The notes: generated from the letters alone by a model not told the origin. Positions 27,631 to 37,773 are shown, numbered from the stretch's first letter. The stretch is 64,000 nucleotides of DNA from an uncultured Prevotella sp. (GCA_937907705.1 CALCVP010000057.1:1-64000), one strand, 5' to 3'. A program made the numbers and translations.

Positions 27631-28977
27631 TTACTTATTGAAAATGCCTTTTGCCGTATGGGCACATATCTTTTCAAACTGCACCTTATTGGTAACGGCA
27701 CTGATGGAGGTTGTAAATATCAAGGCATATACAATGCCTATGACGCCAAACACGCCACTCAGGTAAACGGCCAACGGTATATAGATACAAGCTTGTATCA
27801 CTGACACAATGGTCAGCAAGCGTATTTTGCCAAAGCCGCAAAGCATGTTTGAATAGCAAGTGCCATACAAAATAACAGACAGATAAACAGCCATGGCACC
27901 CGACAAGGCAACAGGCACAGCTACCTTACTGCCCACCCAAAGATGATAGGCCTGGTCTGACAGCAGAAACATAACCAGCAACACGCCACAGAGAGAGAAG
28001 ATAACAAGGTGCATCTTCTTCATAATGGTCTTTATCCATTGCCAGTCGCCCTTGGTATAAGCATCAGTAGTAGCGCTCCACAAGGGGGCTGAAATAAGGG
28101 TAAACAGTATATTGGTCAGTCCGAAATAGCGGCTCGCTATCTGATAGGGAGCCACCTCCAGTGGCGAAAAGAGGCGGGAAATAAGGATGTTTGACGTAGC
28201 AAAAATAACCATACCCGACATCTGTACCAAGAAGAACTTCATGCCCAAGCCAAACAACCCGCCTAACTCTTGCTTGTCGAACAAATGAAGAGAAGGGCGC
28301 AGATAGGCATAACGCGTAAAAGTAATGGGATAAGACAGCAGATATACAAGCAGTGGCGATGCGGTATAGATAAGGGCTACCTGAAGCAATGACACACTCT
28401 GAAACAGTGAAAGCGCAAAAATGCCTATCAAAGCAATGGTCTGCCCCATAGCCACAATAAGATTATTGACCGCGGGCAGCTGCAAAGCCAAATAGACATT
28501 GCCGATTACTTTCAGCACGAAAGTGGCACCCACCATGGCTACCGACACCATAAGTACACCCTCAAGATTGGGTATCTTGCCCTTATCTACATTCAAAAAA
28601 CTGTAACAGTCGGCACAATGAATAACGCCAAGAAGGCATAACACCACAGGCACAATAATGATGCTGAGCATCATAAAAGTAGTGCTCACCTGCCTACGGC
28701 CTTTCTCCTTGTCGCCTACAGCCAGCGACTGGGTCAATTGATTGCGCAAGCCATTGCCCAAACCTATGTCAAACGAGTCTATCCATATAAGAATACTGTT
28801 GATTGTCAACCATATTCCATACTCATATTGGGTCAGGCAGTTAAGCGTAATGGGCACTAAAAGCAACTGCACCACACAGTTCCAACCTTTGATGACAAAA
28901 GAACCAATTATGTTTTTCAGCAATAATACGGTGCGCTGGTCGCCCTTGAACAATGCACTTATCTTGTTTTTAATCAT
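27631..28977 (-). CDS. Wzx-type polysaccharide flippase
   Basis: A 448-residue integral membrane protein with roughly 12-14 hydrophobic helices and the MATE/MOP-type N-terminus (GWNCVVQLLLVPITLNCLT, then YGIWLTINSILIWIDSFDIGLGNGLRNQL). This is typical of polysaccharide biosynthesis proteins that move lipid-linked repeat units across the inner membrane. It lies 15 nt after the polymerase gene. The sequence does not tell which repeat unit it recognises. Confidence 0.9.
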   Translation of the reverse strand: MIKNKISALFKGDQRTVLLLKNIIGSFVIKGWNCVVQLLLVPITLNCLTQYEYGIWLTINSILIWIDSFDIGLGNGLRNQLTQSLAVGDKEKGRRQVSTTFMMLSIIIVPVVLCLLGVIHCADCYSFLNVDKGKIPNLEGVLMVSVAMVGATFVLKVIGNVYLALQLPAVNNLIVAMGQTIALIGIFALSLFQSVSLLQVALIYTASPLLVYLLSYPITFTRYAYLRPSLHLFDKQELGGLFGLGMKFFLVQMSGMVIFATSNILISRLFSPLEVAPYQIASRYFGLTNILFTLISAPLWSATTDAYTKGDWQWIKTIMKKMHLVIFSLCGVLLVMFLLSDQAYHLWVGSKVAVPVALSGAMAVYLSVILYGTCYSNMLCGFGKIRLLTIVSVIQACIYIPLAVYLSGVFGVIGIVYALIFTTSISAVTNKVQFEKICAHTAKGIFNK

Positions 28978-28992
28978 ACAAAATAACAGATA

Positions 28993-30033
28993 TTAATATT
29001 GTATCAGTTTGTTGTAGAACACTGTAATACAGAATAACGTAAAGCTAATGGCTATTACTGTCAGCTTGCCCAGCCATGAAGGCCGTATGGTATAATAGAT
29101 ATTGGTGTACAATATCAAACTTACGATACCATACAATTCGCTCACACGGAAGCAAATGGCAGGCACAGACGAGAGCGCAGTGAAACAAAATAAAGACAAG
29201 CTGAATATCTTCATCATAAACGGAAAATACTTATTGTGCTCCCTGATGGTGTCATAGAAATACATCAAATAGCAAAAGATGGCTATCTTGGTAAGGTACA
29301 CAAGGTTGAACACGTTGACCTCATCCATAAAGCCTTGGTCTTTCAAGTTTTGATAACCCTCTAACTTATCGCCGATATAAGGTATAGGAAGAGCCGCCAA
29401 CTGTATATGCAAGAAATAGATAACATAACCGCTAAGCATAAACACCACCCACTTCATACGGTCGCGTTTCGTCAGCTCATTGTTGGACAGCAGCAACAGC
29501 GGCAAAGCCAATATGGACGAATAATGAAAGACAAAAGCCAACAGTATATACCCCACAGCATGAAGCTTGCGACCTTCTATCATAGGCTTTAATGACAAAA
29601 GGATAAAGCCGGTGGCTACACCTGCCCTTATCTGCGTAAACTCGTGCAACACGTAAGAAGTACACACGTAAACGGACACTACCAAGAATGGCATGGGCGA
29701 TAAACGCTTAAAAGCCAAGAACTTGATAGTTACGCCTAACAAGGCATAAACAAAGAACACATAGTGTACATCTTTAAAGGCATGATAGAACAACTTGGAC
29801 AACCACAGATAAGAAAACTCTACGGTGTTTTCAAAAATAGGACTGTCATAATTGAAAAAATAGTCCTCATAAGTGTAAGAGTCATTGTCTACACCTAATG
29901 GCTTGACAGTAGCAATGACAATCAAGGCTATCCCCAACAGTATGTAAACATACCATTTATCCTTTGCTAACTTTTCTTCAAATAACGCAAAGAAGGATGC
30001 TATAAAAAAGACTAAGGATATAGCGACAACCAT
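28993..30033 (-). CDS. EpsG-family polysaccharide polymerase (Wzy-like)
   Basis: A 346-residue protein with about ten hydrophobic segments and the EpsG-type N-terminal GVDNDSYTYEDYF motif after the second helix. EpsG proteins polymerise or help polymerise exopolysaccharide repeat units in the periplasm. It lies 3 nt after the Wzz-like gene, between it and the flippase, the usual place for a polymerase in a Wzx/Wzy system. Confidence 0.83.
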   Translation of the reverse strand: MVVAISLVFFIASFFALFEEKLAKDKWYVYILLGIALIVIATVKPLGVDNDSYTYEDYFFNYDSPIFENTVEFSYLWLSKLFYHAFKDVHYVFFVYALLGVTIKFLAFKRLSPMPFLVVSVYVCTSYVLHEFTQIRAGVATGFILLSLKPMIEGRKLHAVGYILLAFVFHYSSILALPLLLLSNNELTKRDRMKWVVFMLSGYVIYFLHIQLAALPIPYIGDKLEGYQNLKDQGFMDEVNVFNLVYLTKIAIFCYLMYFYDTIREHNKYFPFMMKIFSLSLFCFTALSSVPAICFRVSELYGIVSLILYTNIYYTIRPSWLGKLTVIAISFTLFCITVFYNKLIQY

Positions 30034-30036
30034 TCA

Positions 30037-31083
30037 CTATGCGTTTTTTTGGCCTTTAATCAAATGATACAAAGTGGTTGTAACAAATGCTACAAACACC
30101 ATAGTTGCCACAAAAATCATGCGCTTGGGACCTGCGGGCTTAATAGGTACCGTGGCACGCTGCAAGAGCGTAAAGGCTGGCGTCCGCTCGCGCAAGCGAG
30201 CAATAGCACTTTGGTATTGTGTGGCCATATTGGTATAGTTGTTATACTGCAACTGCATCTCATTCTCCAAGTCTTCCTGCTTGCTTCTGACTGATTCAAG
30301 CACCACATCCGTATTGGCATCGCTAAAGGTGGCATAACGCTGACGCGCCTTTTCATACTGACGCTTGGCATCAACATACAGGTTATGCACATACGCCAAG
30401 TCGGCACGAGCCTTGCTGGTACGGTAGTTGGTAATAAAATCCTGAAGGCGACAACGTATCGTATCAGCCATGGTAGCACAAATCAAAGGGTCTTGGTCTT
30501 TTACCTGAATAGAGATAATCTGCGTCTTTTTGTCCACGGCACACTTGATGTTGGCATCCATCAGGTAAGTAATGTCTGTCTGTTTCTTGGTCAGCATAAA
30601 AGGGTTGACGCCTTTTCCTGCACCCACTCCATCCTTTGGCCTGTCTGCAAACATAGCTGCGACCTTTGCAGCCCACATCTTCCACCAAGGATACTTTTGG
30701 TATTTCAGCAAGTAGGTATAGTAATCAGTGTTCACTTTATTGTCAATCGTCCTGACCTTGACAGGAAAGAGGTCTACCTTGAACTTGGTAGTAGACACAA
30801 TGTCCGGATATATCTCAGGGAAAAAAGCGTCTGACATATTGCCCAACTTGTCTGACATGTTTACGCCAAATGACGAAGCCAACGATGACAAAGAAGAAGA
30901 ACCCACATTGGACATCTCAGGAACCAAGCTTACGCTGCAAGTGTAATAGCGAGGCACACAGACAATGAGCAAACAAGATACTACAAACGTAATGGGTAAA
31001 ACAATGCAGTAAGACCTTTTATGGCTTAAAATGGTCTTGTAAATCTTTACGAAATCTATCTGTCTTACTTTCTGATTCTCCAT
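30037..31083 (-). CDS. Wzz-type chain-length determinant without a kinase domain
   Basis: A 348-residue protein with a transmembrane helix near residues 27-48, a periplasmic helical domain with a coiled coil (about 205-300) and a second helix near 322-341. It is preceded by the Pro-rich VPIKPAGPKR segment typical of Wzz proteins. It sets polymer length and couples to the exporter. No BY-kinase domain is fused and none is found elsewhere in the window. Spacing to the polymerase gene is 3 nt. Confidence 0.88.
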   Translation of the reverse strand: MENQKVRQIDFVKIYKTILSHKRSYCIVLPITFVVSCLLIVCVPRYYTCSVSLVPEMSNVGSSSLSSLASSFGVNMSDKLGNMSDAFFPEIYPDIVSTTKFKVDLFPVKVRTIDNKVNTDYYTYLLKYQKYPWWKMWAAKVAAMFADRPKDGVGAGKGVNPFMLTKKQTDITYLMDANIKCAVDKKTQIISIQVKDQDPLICATMADTIRCRLQDFITNYRTSKARADLAYVHNLYVDAKRQYEKARQRYATFSDANTDVVLESVRSKQEDLENEMQLQYNNYTNMATQYQSAIARLRERTPAFTLLQRATVPIKPAGPKRMIFVATMVFVAFVTTTLYHLIKGQKNA

Positions 31084-31144
31084 TTTCTTATTTTTTTCTA
31101 TTCAGCAGTTTCAAACAAATAACAGGCTAAAACTTTGCCTTCTT

Positions 31145-33715
31145 TTATTTCAGTATATTGGCCAAAGTAGCAATCATGGTTGCAATAGATGCCACAGAAG
31201 TACCGATTGTCAGCTTCTCTGCAGTGGTCATCTTGTTAAGCGACTTGGAAGGCACTACTATCTCGCAGCCAGGCATTGGCTTAGCTTTATGGTTCACCTT
31301 AGAGATGGTACCGTTCATATAAATGATATAGGTCTGACTCTTCTTGGCACGGCTGTTGAAACCACCGGCTTGGTCTATATAGTATTTGGTGCTCTTGCCT
31401 TTTTGATAGCCCACAGTGTTAGGATACATGACCTCACCGTTTATCTTTACCGTAGCGTTAAACTGTGGCACATAGAGGCGGTCTCCCTCGCGCAACACGA
31501 TGTCTGCATCGCAACCGGGATGAGCCAAAGCCTTATCCAGTTCGATGCCCACAGGATAAGTGGCACCTACCTGAAACTTCTTCAGCATCTCGCTGTTCTG
31601 CATATCCACGGTTTTACCCGTCTTTGAGGCTTCTTCCATCATCATGGCTTCATACTCCTGTCGAGCTGTACGCAACACAGTTTCTGCTCTCAAGCGTTCA
31701 CTCTCAGTATATCGGCGCTCCAAACGGGCACCAGCTATATAGGCACGGTCGTTTACACCGCCCGCACTTTTGACGATATCACTCAAGCGCATGTTGTTTT
31801 TCGACAATGTATAAGTACCGCCAAACATCACTTCTCCATCTACAGTTACATTCTGCTGTTTATAGGAAGCAGGACTCTTGCGCACATAGACCTCATCAAA
31901 CGGCATAAGCTTAAAGCCTTGTTGACCATCTATCACAAAGCCATCCTTCAATGCAAACGAGAATGTTTGCGCCATTAAAGAATCTGTAGTCAATGCTTTA
32001 GGATTACTGATGCGGCGAGCCACATCCACTTTTACAGTAGAAGCCGACTGCTTCAACCCGCCAGCCTGAAGCACAAAGTCTTCCAACGTCTCATTGTCGG
32101 CATACTTATAGATGCCTGGATACTGCACTTCTCCGTGTATAGTGATAGTCTGCTCCTCCATCATTGTCTGCTTCGTAGGTATAAACAGCACATCGTTGGC
32201 GTGCAATGGCACATCAGGCACTTTGCCGTCCATTATTCCTTCTATGTCAACAGGCACCACTTCAAGCGTGCGGTCTTTCTTCATGCGGTGCATAACGGCA
32301 CGAGTAGTAAAGGCTTCTTCTTTCAATCCGTCAGCATGTTCTATCAATGTGCGCACACTGTTGATACCTTCACCAACCTGATACATACCGGGACGGAACA
32401 CAGCACCTTTTATTTCTACAGCATTGGAGAAACGGGGCAGGATAGAGTCTACACTCACTGAATCTTCATCTGCCAAATGGAAAGAAGACATGTCAAACTC
32501 ATCTACATTATAAACTGAATATTCCTTGCCTGTCTTTCGCACCAACCTGACAGACTTTTTATAAGCATCACCGGTAAAACCTCCAGAATATTTCAGCAAG
32601 GTTGCCACGCTTTCATTCTTGCGCATCTCATAATACATCGGGCGCTTCACCTTTCCTGTAATGTTTACAAGACAATCATAGGGACCTACAACAATGACAT
32701 CATTATCTGCCAAACGCACATTTCCCGTCATTTTGCCATTCAAGATATAATCATAAATATCTACTACGGAAATCAACTTGTTATGGCGATACACCTTTAT
32801 ATTACGCATGGTACCCAAGTCATTGGTACCGCCTGCCATATAAAGGGCATGGAATACGGTAGCAAAAGCAGATAAAGTATAGGTTCCTGGCGTCTTTACC
32901 TCGCCCATTACGTTCACCGTTATAGTACGAGTTTGCCCAACGGTCAGCTTAATTTTAGAGCTACTGTAACGTGCTCCAAGTGTAGCTCGCAGCTGCGCAT
33001 TGGCTTGCGCCACTGTCATGCCACTAACCTGCACCGGTCCAAAGCCTTCTATTGTTACTGTTCCGTCTGGAGACACAGTACTTTCTACCGTCTTCTGCGA
33101 GGCACCATAGATATCTATATACACAGCATCGCCAGGCCCCAAACGATAGTTTTGGGGCGTAGCTATGTTCATTGCGGGTTCAAAAGTAAGGTCTTTGTTA
33201 TTAAATATGTCTCGTCCAAACACCTTTTTAGCACGTTTCTGCTTCTCTGCCAACAACTGTTTCAACAGAGCAGTAGAGTCTGGAATAAAGTCGTTCAGTT
33301 CGCCTTGCATCTCTACCCAATCAGGATTGTTCTCGTCATAAGTAACAGGAACATTTGTATTGCGCAAATCTCTCACCTTATAATTAGAGGAAGCATTGGC
33401 TTTTTCAGTATCATCGTCCTTGGTCTTACCGTTGTTTTTACGCAAGCGAGTGCCGTCATTCTCGTCTGTCGTCTTTTTGACAGTTCCCAAACCTTTGTCT
33501 TTTGCCAAACGTTCGTACTTGCTTTTCACTCTTCGTATCTGCGATATATCTACCCCTCTTTGCATCAGTTTTGTAACAATCTGGGCTTGGGAAGTACCCG
33601 CAGCATTCTCTTTTACAACGAAATTTAATACTTGCTCATCCGTCATAGAAGATTGAGCGCTAACATGAACTGCCAGAAAAGCGAATAAAAATATAAGTAA
33701 GAAATATCTTTTCAT
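31145..33715 (-). CDS. Wza-like polysaccharide export protein with multiple SLBB domains
   Basis: From the start at 33715 (MKRYFLLIF, a clean signal peptide ending VSAQ) the protein has 856 residues; the open frame begins 14 codons upstream. A helical N-terminal region precedes the poly-export domain (about 185-265, with YRLGPGDAVYIDIYG). About six SLBB-type domains follow, and a short hydrophobic C-terminus (TIGTSVASIATMIATLANIL) may insert in the outer membrane. There is no lipobox Cys, unlike E. coli Wza. It forms the outer-membrane exit channel for the polymer and is the first gene of the export unit. Confidence 0.9.
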   Translation of the reverse strand: MKRYFLLIFLFAFLAVHVSAQSSMTDEQVLNFVVKENAAGTSQAQIVTKLMQRGVDISQIRRVKSKYERLAKDKGLGTVKKTTDENDGTRLRKNNGKTKDDDTEKANASSNYKVRDLRNTNVPVTYDENNPDWVEMQGELNDFIPDSTALLKQLLAEKQKRAKKVFGRDIFNNKDLTFEPAMNIATPQNYRLGPGDAVYIDIYGASQKTVESTVSPDGTVTIEGFGPVQVSGMTVAQANAQLRATLGARYSSSKIKLTVGQTRTITVNVMGEVKTPGTYTLSAFATVFHALYMAGGTNDLGTMRNIKVYRHNKLISVVDIYDYILNGKMTGNVRLADNDVIVVGPYDCLVNITGKVKRPMYYEMRKNESVATLLKYSGGFTGDAYKKSVRLVRKTGKEYSVYNVDEFDMSSFHLADEDSVSVDSILPRFSNAVEIKGAVFRPGMYQVGEGINSVRTLIEHADGLKEEAFTTRAVMHRMKKDRTLEVVPVDIEGIMDGKVPDVPLHANDVLFIPTKQTMMEEQTITIHGEVQYPGIYKYADNETLEDFVLQAGGLKQSASTVKVDVARRISNPKALTTDSLMAQTFSFALKDGFVIDGQQGFKLMPFDEVYVRKSPASYKQQNVTVDGEVMFGGTYTLSKNNMRLSDIVKSAGGVNDRAYIAGARLERRYTESERLRAETVLRTARQEYEAMMMEEASKTGKTVDMQNSEMLKKFQVGATYPVGIELDKALAHPGCDADIVLREGDRLYVPQFNATVKINGEVMYPNTVGYQKGKSTKYYIDQAGGFNSRAKKSQTYIIYMNGTISKVNHKAKPMPGCEIVVPSKSLNKMTTAEKLTIGTSVASIATMIATLANILK

Positions 33716-33808
33716 TATTGTTATTTTACTAACTGTACAAAGGTTTGCCATTTTCATTGTTACTCTTATATAACAGAGATATAGCTATTTTATTATAACA
33801 AACTTTTG

Positions 33809-33816
33809 CAAAGTTA
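33809..33816 (-). promoter_or_regulatory. -7 promoter element of the export unit
   Basis: On the minus strand this reads TAACTTTG, matching TAnnTTTG. The predicted start near 33802 gives a leader of about 87 nt before 33715. The -33 element is poor. Confidence 0.5.
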
Positions 33817-33911
33817 CTTATTTTTTTTTCAATAATGCCTTTTTTGCCTGTTTTTCGCCTTTTCTATCACACTCAAAAGCAAAAAGAAAAGGATCAGAAA
33901 GCAAGAAAGAG

Positions 33912-33948
33912 AAAGCTAAGATAATAGATATTGCCTGCTAGTAGCTTT
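33912..33948 (-). terminator. Weak hairpin after the lipoprotein gene
   Basis: AAAGCTA (33912-33918) pairs with TAGCTTT (33942-33948). On the minus strand it is followed by CTCTTTCTTGC. It lies 11 nt beyond the lipoprotein stop codon. Confidence 0.35.
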
Positions 33949-33959
33949 TATTTAGAGTG

Positions 33960-34409
33960 TCAGAATTTTACGAAACGCAATCTAAGTTTAGCCGTACTTA
34001 ACAATAATTTGCCCCCACTCAGATGCTCAATATTCAAGTTTTCCTCTAATTTTGACAATCCATAAGGATGCAAAAACATAGGGTCGTTCAGCTTTTCATC
34101 GCCTTTGTTGCGGTCATAAATATAAGCATTGTACACCTTCATGTTACTTGCTTGACGGTCAAAATAAAACAATATGCTGGTGTTCCTGCCCGACTTATCG
34201 TCTAACTGCAACAGTTTTCGCTGAAAAGACCAATAAATCTTTTCATTTTGCAAGTCAGCATAATGACCATTTTCCAGTGTATCTACTCTTATCAAATGCC
34301 ACATACCATCCAAATCTCCATTGTGAGAAGTCTCAAGCTCGCACGAAGAAAACAGCGAAAGCATACAAATAGAAGTAAATAAAAGTAGCAAACAGTTTCT
34401 ACTATTCAT
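33960..34409 (-). CDS. Small lipoprotein, DUF4847/lipocalin-like
   Basis: From the start at 34409 the protein has 149 residues. A signal peptide (MNSRNCLLLLF onward) ends at a lipobox FSSC, so the mature protein would be lipidated at that Cys. The frame begins 11 codons earlier. The mature part holds GDLDGMWHLIRVDT near its start and ends LSTAKLRLRFVKF. This resembles small Bacteroidota lipoproteins with a lipocalin-like barrel (DUF4847 type). It follows the Wzi-like gene by 145 nt on the same strand, so it may help the capsule surface machinery (inference). Confidence 0.65.
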   Translation of the reverse strand: MNSRNCLLLLFTSICMLSLFSSCELETSHNGDLDGMWHLIRVDTLENGHYADLQNEKIYWSFQRKLLQLDDKSGRNTSILFYFDRQASNMKVYNAYIYDRNKGDEKLNDPMFLHPYGLSKLEENLNIEHLSGGKLLLSTAKLRLRFVKF

Positions 34410-34498
34410 GCCAATGAACTGAAAGATATGATTATTTTTCATATTTATTTCCTCGATTATACAAAAATTTCTATAAATAGACTAACTAATAAATTGAA

Positions 34499-34512
34499 GC
34501 TTATCGATAAGC
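34499..34512. promoter_or_regulatory. 14-bp palindrome between Wzi-like and lipoprotein genes
   Basis: GCTTATCGATAAGC is a perfect palindrome, 42 nt after the Wzi-like stop codon. On the minus strand TTCAATTTATT follows. It may be a weak terminator or an operator. Confidence 0.35.
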
Positions 34513-34554
34513 CCTTTTATACTAAAAGAATGGATGCCACTATTCTGCAATCTG

Positions 34555-36126
34555 TTATAAATGAAGCCATCCTGTCTTGGTCAGTGTCAACTGAAAACCA
34601 TAATTATGCCCCAATATATGACCACAATCCATACCATAAGCACCTTTTACTGTCCAACCATGTCCCCATTTACCTTCAAACGCATAGCAACCTTCTACCA
34701 TTAAGCTGAGATTATGATGCTTCTTGGTATAAGGATCCGCATATGTACCTAACCCTTCTTGCCACGATGCCAGCACTCTATAACTCAATCTGTCTGAAGG
34801 TTGGCCTTCAATGCCCAAGTGAAAGGCCACAAATCGGTTATCCTCAACGGCTATCATACCATTTTTATTATACAGTGGTGAGCGATAAAGCGGGTTTCCT
34901 ATTACCTGTCCCCAATGCTGCCACCCAGGATAAATGTAGTGATTATAATAATTGTCAAGTCCTCCTATATGGTCTGAGATACCTGGCGTATGGTCATGAT
35001 AAATAGGACCGCTTTGATATTTGGTATAAAGATATTCTAAAACGAGTCCTTTTATCCAGCTCCCATACTTCACGGTCAACTCCATTCCTAACAGCATGTC
35101 CTTGAAATCGTAAAGTAAATAACGGTTTTTCTTACGTACATCCCAATCGGGTCCTTTCCCATATCCATCATAGTCCACTTGAAACATGGCAGAATGGTCT
35201 TCAAAATACTTGTCAACATAAAGACTTAATCTCCATAACTCAGCGTCCCAGTTAGCCCGTATCAACCAACTGCCCAATTGGTTGCCCTCTATATTTTTAT
35301 ATTCCTTTTCGTTAGCATCGGCACCACCCGGCACAAAAGCATTCCAAAAGGCACGTAATCCGACCTTGTTTTTCAGCTTTACCATATTTCCTTCGCCATC
35401 AGGCATGTAGGAAGTGCCGCCAAACTGTGCAGCCATCTCTAATCCGAACTCCAACGAAAAAGGGCTAAAAGTATCGTCATTTCCTATCTTCAAATAACCG
35501 GCCTTACTATGATAAAGCACGTCTTCTACATATTTTTTCTTGCAAGCAGTAAAGTCTTTTTGCCAGTTATCATCCGTCATCTTGCCAAAAGCCACATGTC
35601 CTTTCAGATGAAGCCATCCTTTGGTAAAAGGTACAGTCCAGTAATCGTGCAGTGCAAGACGCACTTGCGGAACAGGTCTGGCATTGATACCTAAAGTTTG
35701 AGAGCCGCTACTCAATCTGTTATTCTTTAGCTCCATAGGATATTCTTTACTTCCAACAGAGAGCACACCATGCAACCAGCGTGCCTCTACAAAAGCTTGC
35801 TGCACCACGAAATCAGAGGTATAATGATAAGGCAATGCCACATCCACGCCATACCCTAAAGCAAACTTGCTGAGAGAGTCAACCTCTAAAGGCTTTAGCA
35901 ATGCTGCACGCACATACCCATTACGTTTATCTAAAGAGCTCAATCCATACCTGTTGGCATTTAGCCACAATGGAGTCTTTGCTGACGAAGCATCTGCTTG
36001 AAATTCCACCTTATACAATAAATGATTACGTTGTGGTTCGTCATTCTCTATTGTTGGCTGTACTTGTTCTGCAAATACACTGGCACAAAACAGCAAAAGC
36101 AATAAGAATATATGTATTATCCTCAT
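34555..36126 (-). CDS. Wzi-like capsule assembly outer-membrane protein
   Basis: A 523-residue protein with a signal peptide (1-19, ending VFAE) and a beta-barrel-like alternation of aromatic residues to the C-terminus. It carries features of the capsule-assembly Wzi family, such as TPLWLNANRYGLSSLDKRNGYVR near residue 50 and GVLSVGSKEYPMELKNN near 125. Wzi proteins attach capsule at the cell surface. It sits upstream of the export genes on the same strand, with its own promoter-like element. Confidence 0.83.
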   Translation of the reverse strand: MRIIHIFLLLLLFCASVFAEQVQPTIENDEPQRNHLLYKVEFQADASSAKTPLWLNANRYGLSSLDKRNGYVRAALLKPLEVDSLSKFALGYGVDVALPYHYTSDFVVQQAFVEARWLHGVLSVGSKEYPMELKNNRLSSGSQTLGINARPVPQVRLALHDYWTVPFTKGWLHLKGHVAFGKMTDDNWQKDFTACKKKYVEDVLYHSKAGYLKIGNDDTFSPFSLEFGLEMAAQFGGTSYMPDGEGNMVKLKNKVGLRAFWNAFVPGGADANEKEYKNIEGNQLGSWLIRANWDAELWRLSLYVDKYFEDHSAMFQVDYDGYGKGPDWDVRKKNRYLLYDFKDMLLGMELTVKYGSWIKGLVLEYLYTKYQSGPIYHDHTPGISDHIGGLDNYYNHYIYPGWQHWGQVIGNPLYRSPLYNKNGMIAVEDNRFVAFHLGIEGQPSDRLSYRVLASWQEGLGTYADPYTKKHHNLSLMVEGCYAFEGKWGHGWTVKGAYGMDCGHILGHNYGFQLTLTKTGWLHL

Positions 36127-36336
36127 AAATGGGTATTCAATATTTTACCTTAATAATTACTATTTTCTATTTCTTTTTTCTATTCAAGACCTTCGTACAA
36201 ATACGTTTCCCGCTTTTCATAAGGTGCTATCTTTCTAACTAATTCCACCATACTGTGTATCATACTACGCAAATACATGAAATAACGTTATTTCTTTTAT
36301 CCAACACGCTGCAATATCATAGATATAAACAGTTTG

Positions 36337-36344
36337 CAAAGGTA
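36337..36344 (-). promoter_or_regulatory. -7 promoter element of the Wzi-like gene
   Basis: On the minus strand this reads TACCTTTG. The predicted start near 36330 would leave a leader of about 200 nt before 36126. No clear -33 element is present. I see no gene in the rest of the 36127-36622 spacer, which is AT-rich. Confidence 0.5.
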
Positions 36345-36622
36345 CACATTTTATTCAAAAATTTGATTGTTTTACCTCATTTTCAGACATAAAGACAAAT
36401 GTTTTGGCAAAACATAACAAATGAGACCATATATAATGCACCTTTCTTGTCAGCAAACAATTAAGATATAGATAGCTGACAATTACTGAGTATTTTTCTT
36501 CATAATAGGGATTTTCCACCCAATATTAGGGAAAAACCTTTTTCCCTTTGCTTTTTTATTTGTTATTTTGCAACGTAAACAAAAAGTAATAACAGGCGCA
36601 AGCCTACTAAAAGCATATCATT

Positions 36623-37717
36623 ATGAAGAAGTTTATATTAACCCTTGCCTTGATACTCTCTTTAGCAGTGTCTGCTAACGCTATGAGTTATGATCAGGCG
36701 CGCGACCAAGCCTTGTTCTTAACGGACAAGATGGCTTATGAACTTAACCTTACTGAGGACCAATATGAAGCTGCTTATGAGGTTAATCTTGACTACCTGA
36801 TGAGTATCAACACCTACGACGACCTTTACGGTGCATATTGGCGTAACCGCAATCTTGACCTCAGCTACATACTGCTTGATTGGCAATATCGCGCCTTCTG
36901 TGCAGCCAACTATTTCTATCGTCCGCTCTATTGGAATGCCGGTGTATGGCATTTTGCCATCTACAGCCGCTATCCACACCGTAACTACTTCTATTTTGGA
37001 CGTCCACAGTTTTACGCTACCTATCGTGGCGCACATAGTTGGCACTTCAACGAAGGACACAGCTGGTATAAAGGTCGCGATTTTAACCGTGGATTCATTG
37101 ACCGCGGGCATGGCATGAGAGACCGCTTTGACCGTGGCGATTTCCGCCCAAACAGACCAGATAGAGGGTTTAACCGTCCCGATAGCCGTGGCTTTGACCG
37201 TCCAAACAACGGCAATAGAGGTGATTTCAATCGTCCTAACCGTGGCTTTGAACGCCCCAACAATGGCAAAGACAATGGCTTTAAACAGCCTAACTTTGGC
37301 GTAGAGCGTCCTAACAGCAACAATAACGGCAACTTCAACCGCCCTGGAAACAATGGATTTAATCGCCCTAACAACAGCAACAATAGAGGCTTTAACCAGA
37401 TTAAGTCAATATCAGGCCCCAACATGCAGGTACAGAGAAGCTCTACCTACAAGCCTTCTACACCAAGATTGAACAGAGAAAGCAGCACGCGACTTACTGC
37501 AAGACCTTCCAACAGCTACAATAACAACAACTTTAACCGTAGCAACCAAGTCAACGTGCCTTCAAGACCTAACAACACTTTCACGCCCCGTTCATCATCA
37601 ACCATGAGTAGCCCTTCTGCACCAAGCCGCTCCTTTGGAGGAAATAATGGTGGCAATGGGTCTTTCAGTAAAGGAAATAATGGTGGAAGTAACCATTTCG
37701 GCGGAGGAAGAAGATAA
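36623..37717 (+). CDS. Exported protein with disordered FNRPN-repeat tail
   Basis: A 364-residue protein with a signal peptide (1-20, ending SANA). A compact N-terminal domain (about 22-145) starts SYDQARDQALFLTDKMAYEL, predicts as helical, and is rich in Tyr/Trp/Phe. From about residue 150 the sequence is dominated by Arg, Asn, Pro, Gly, Phe and Asp, with repeated short units such as FNRPN, FDRPN and FERPN. A Ser/Asn-rich stretch follows and the end is GGSNHFGGGRR. I do not recognise a characterised family. The N-terminal half resembles the heavy-metal-resistance or Spy-like helical pattern only loosely. It is a single gene followed by a strong terminator. Confidence 0.75.
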   Translation: MKKFILTLALILSLAVSANAMSYDQARDQALFLTDKMAYELNLTEDQYEAAYEVNLDYLMSINTYDDLYGAYWRNRNLDLSYILLDWQYRAFCAANYFYRPLYWNAGVWHFAIYSRYPHRNYFYFGRPQFYATYRGAHSWHFNEGHSWYKGRDFNRGFIDRGHGMRDRFDRGDFRPNRPDRGFNRPDSRGFDRPNNGNRGDFNRPNRGFERPNNGKDNGFKQPNFGVERPNSNNNGNFNRPGNNGFNRPNNSNNRGFNQIKSISGPNMQVQRSSTYKPSTPRLNRESSTRLTARPSNSYNNNNFNRSNQVNVPSRPNNTFTPRSSSTMSSPSAPSRSFGGNNGGNGSFSKGNNGGSNHFGGGRR

Positions 37718-37747
37718 CAATCCAACCCCATATTACTGGCACATTAA

Positions 37748-37767
37748 TATTGAGAACCATCTCAATA
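37748..37767 (+). terminator. Short hairpin after the FNRPN-repeat gene
   Basis: TATTGAGA (37748-37755) pairs with TCTCAATA (37760-37767) across ACCA. A stronger hairpin follows 7 nt later. Confidence 0.4.
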
Positions 37768-37773
37768 CCCTAT

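Noticed and set aside
32933..33628. 231-codon open frame opposite the SLBB exporter gene
   Set aside because: It is an antisense shadow; the sense frame carries the poly-export domain.
22343..36126. Search for BY-kinase and UpxY/UpxZ-like regulators in the capsule locus
   Set aside because: No such gene was found; the Wzz-like protein ends without a kinase domain.
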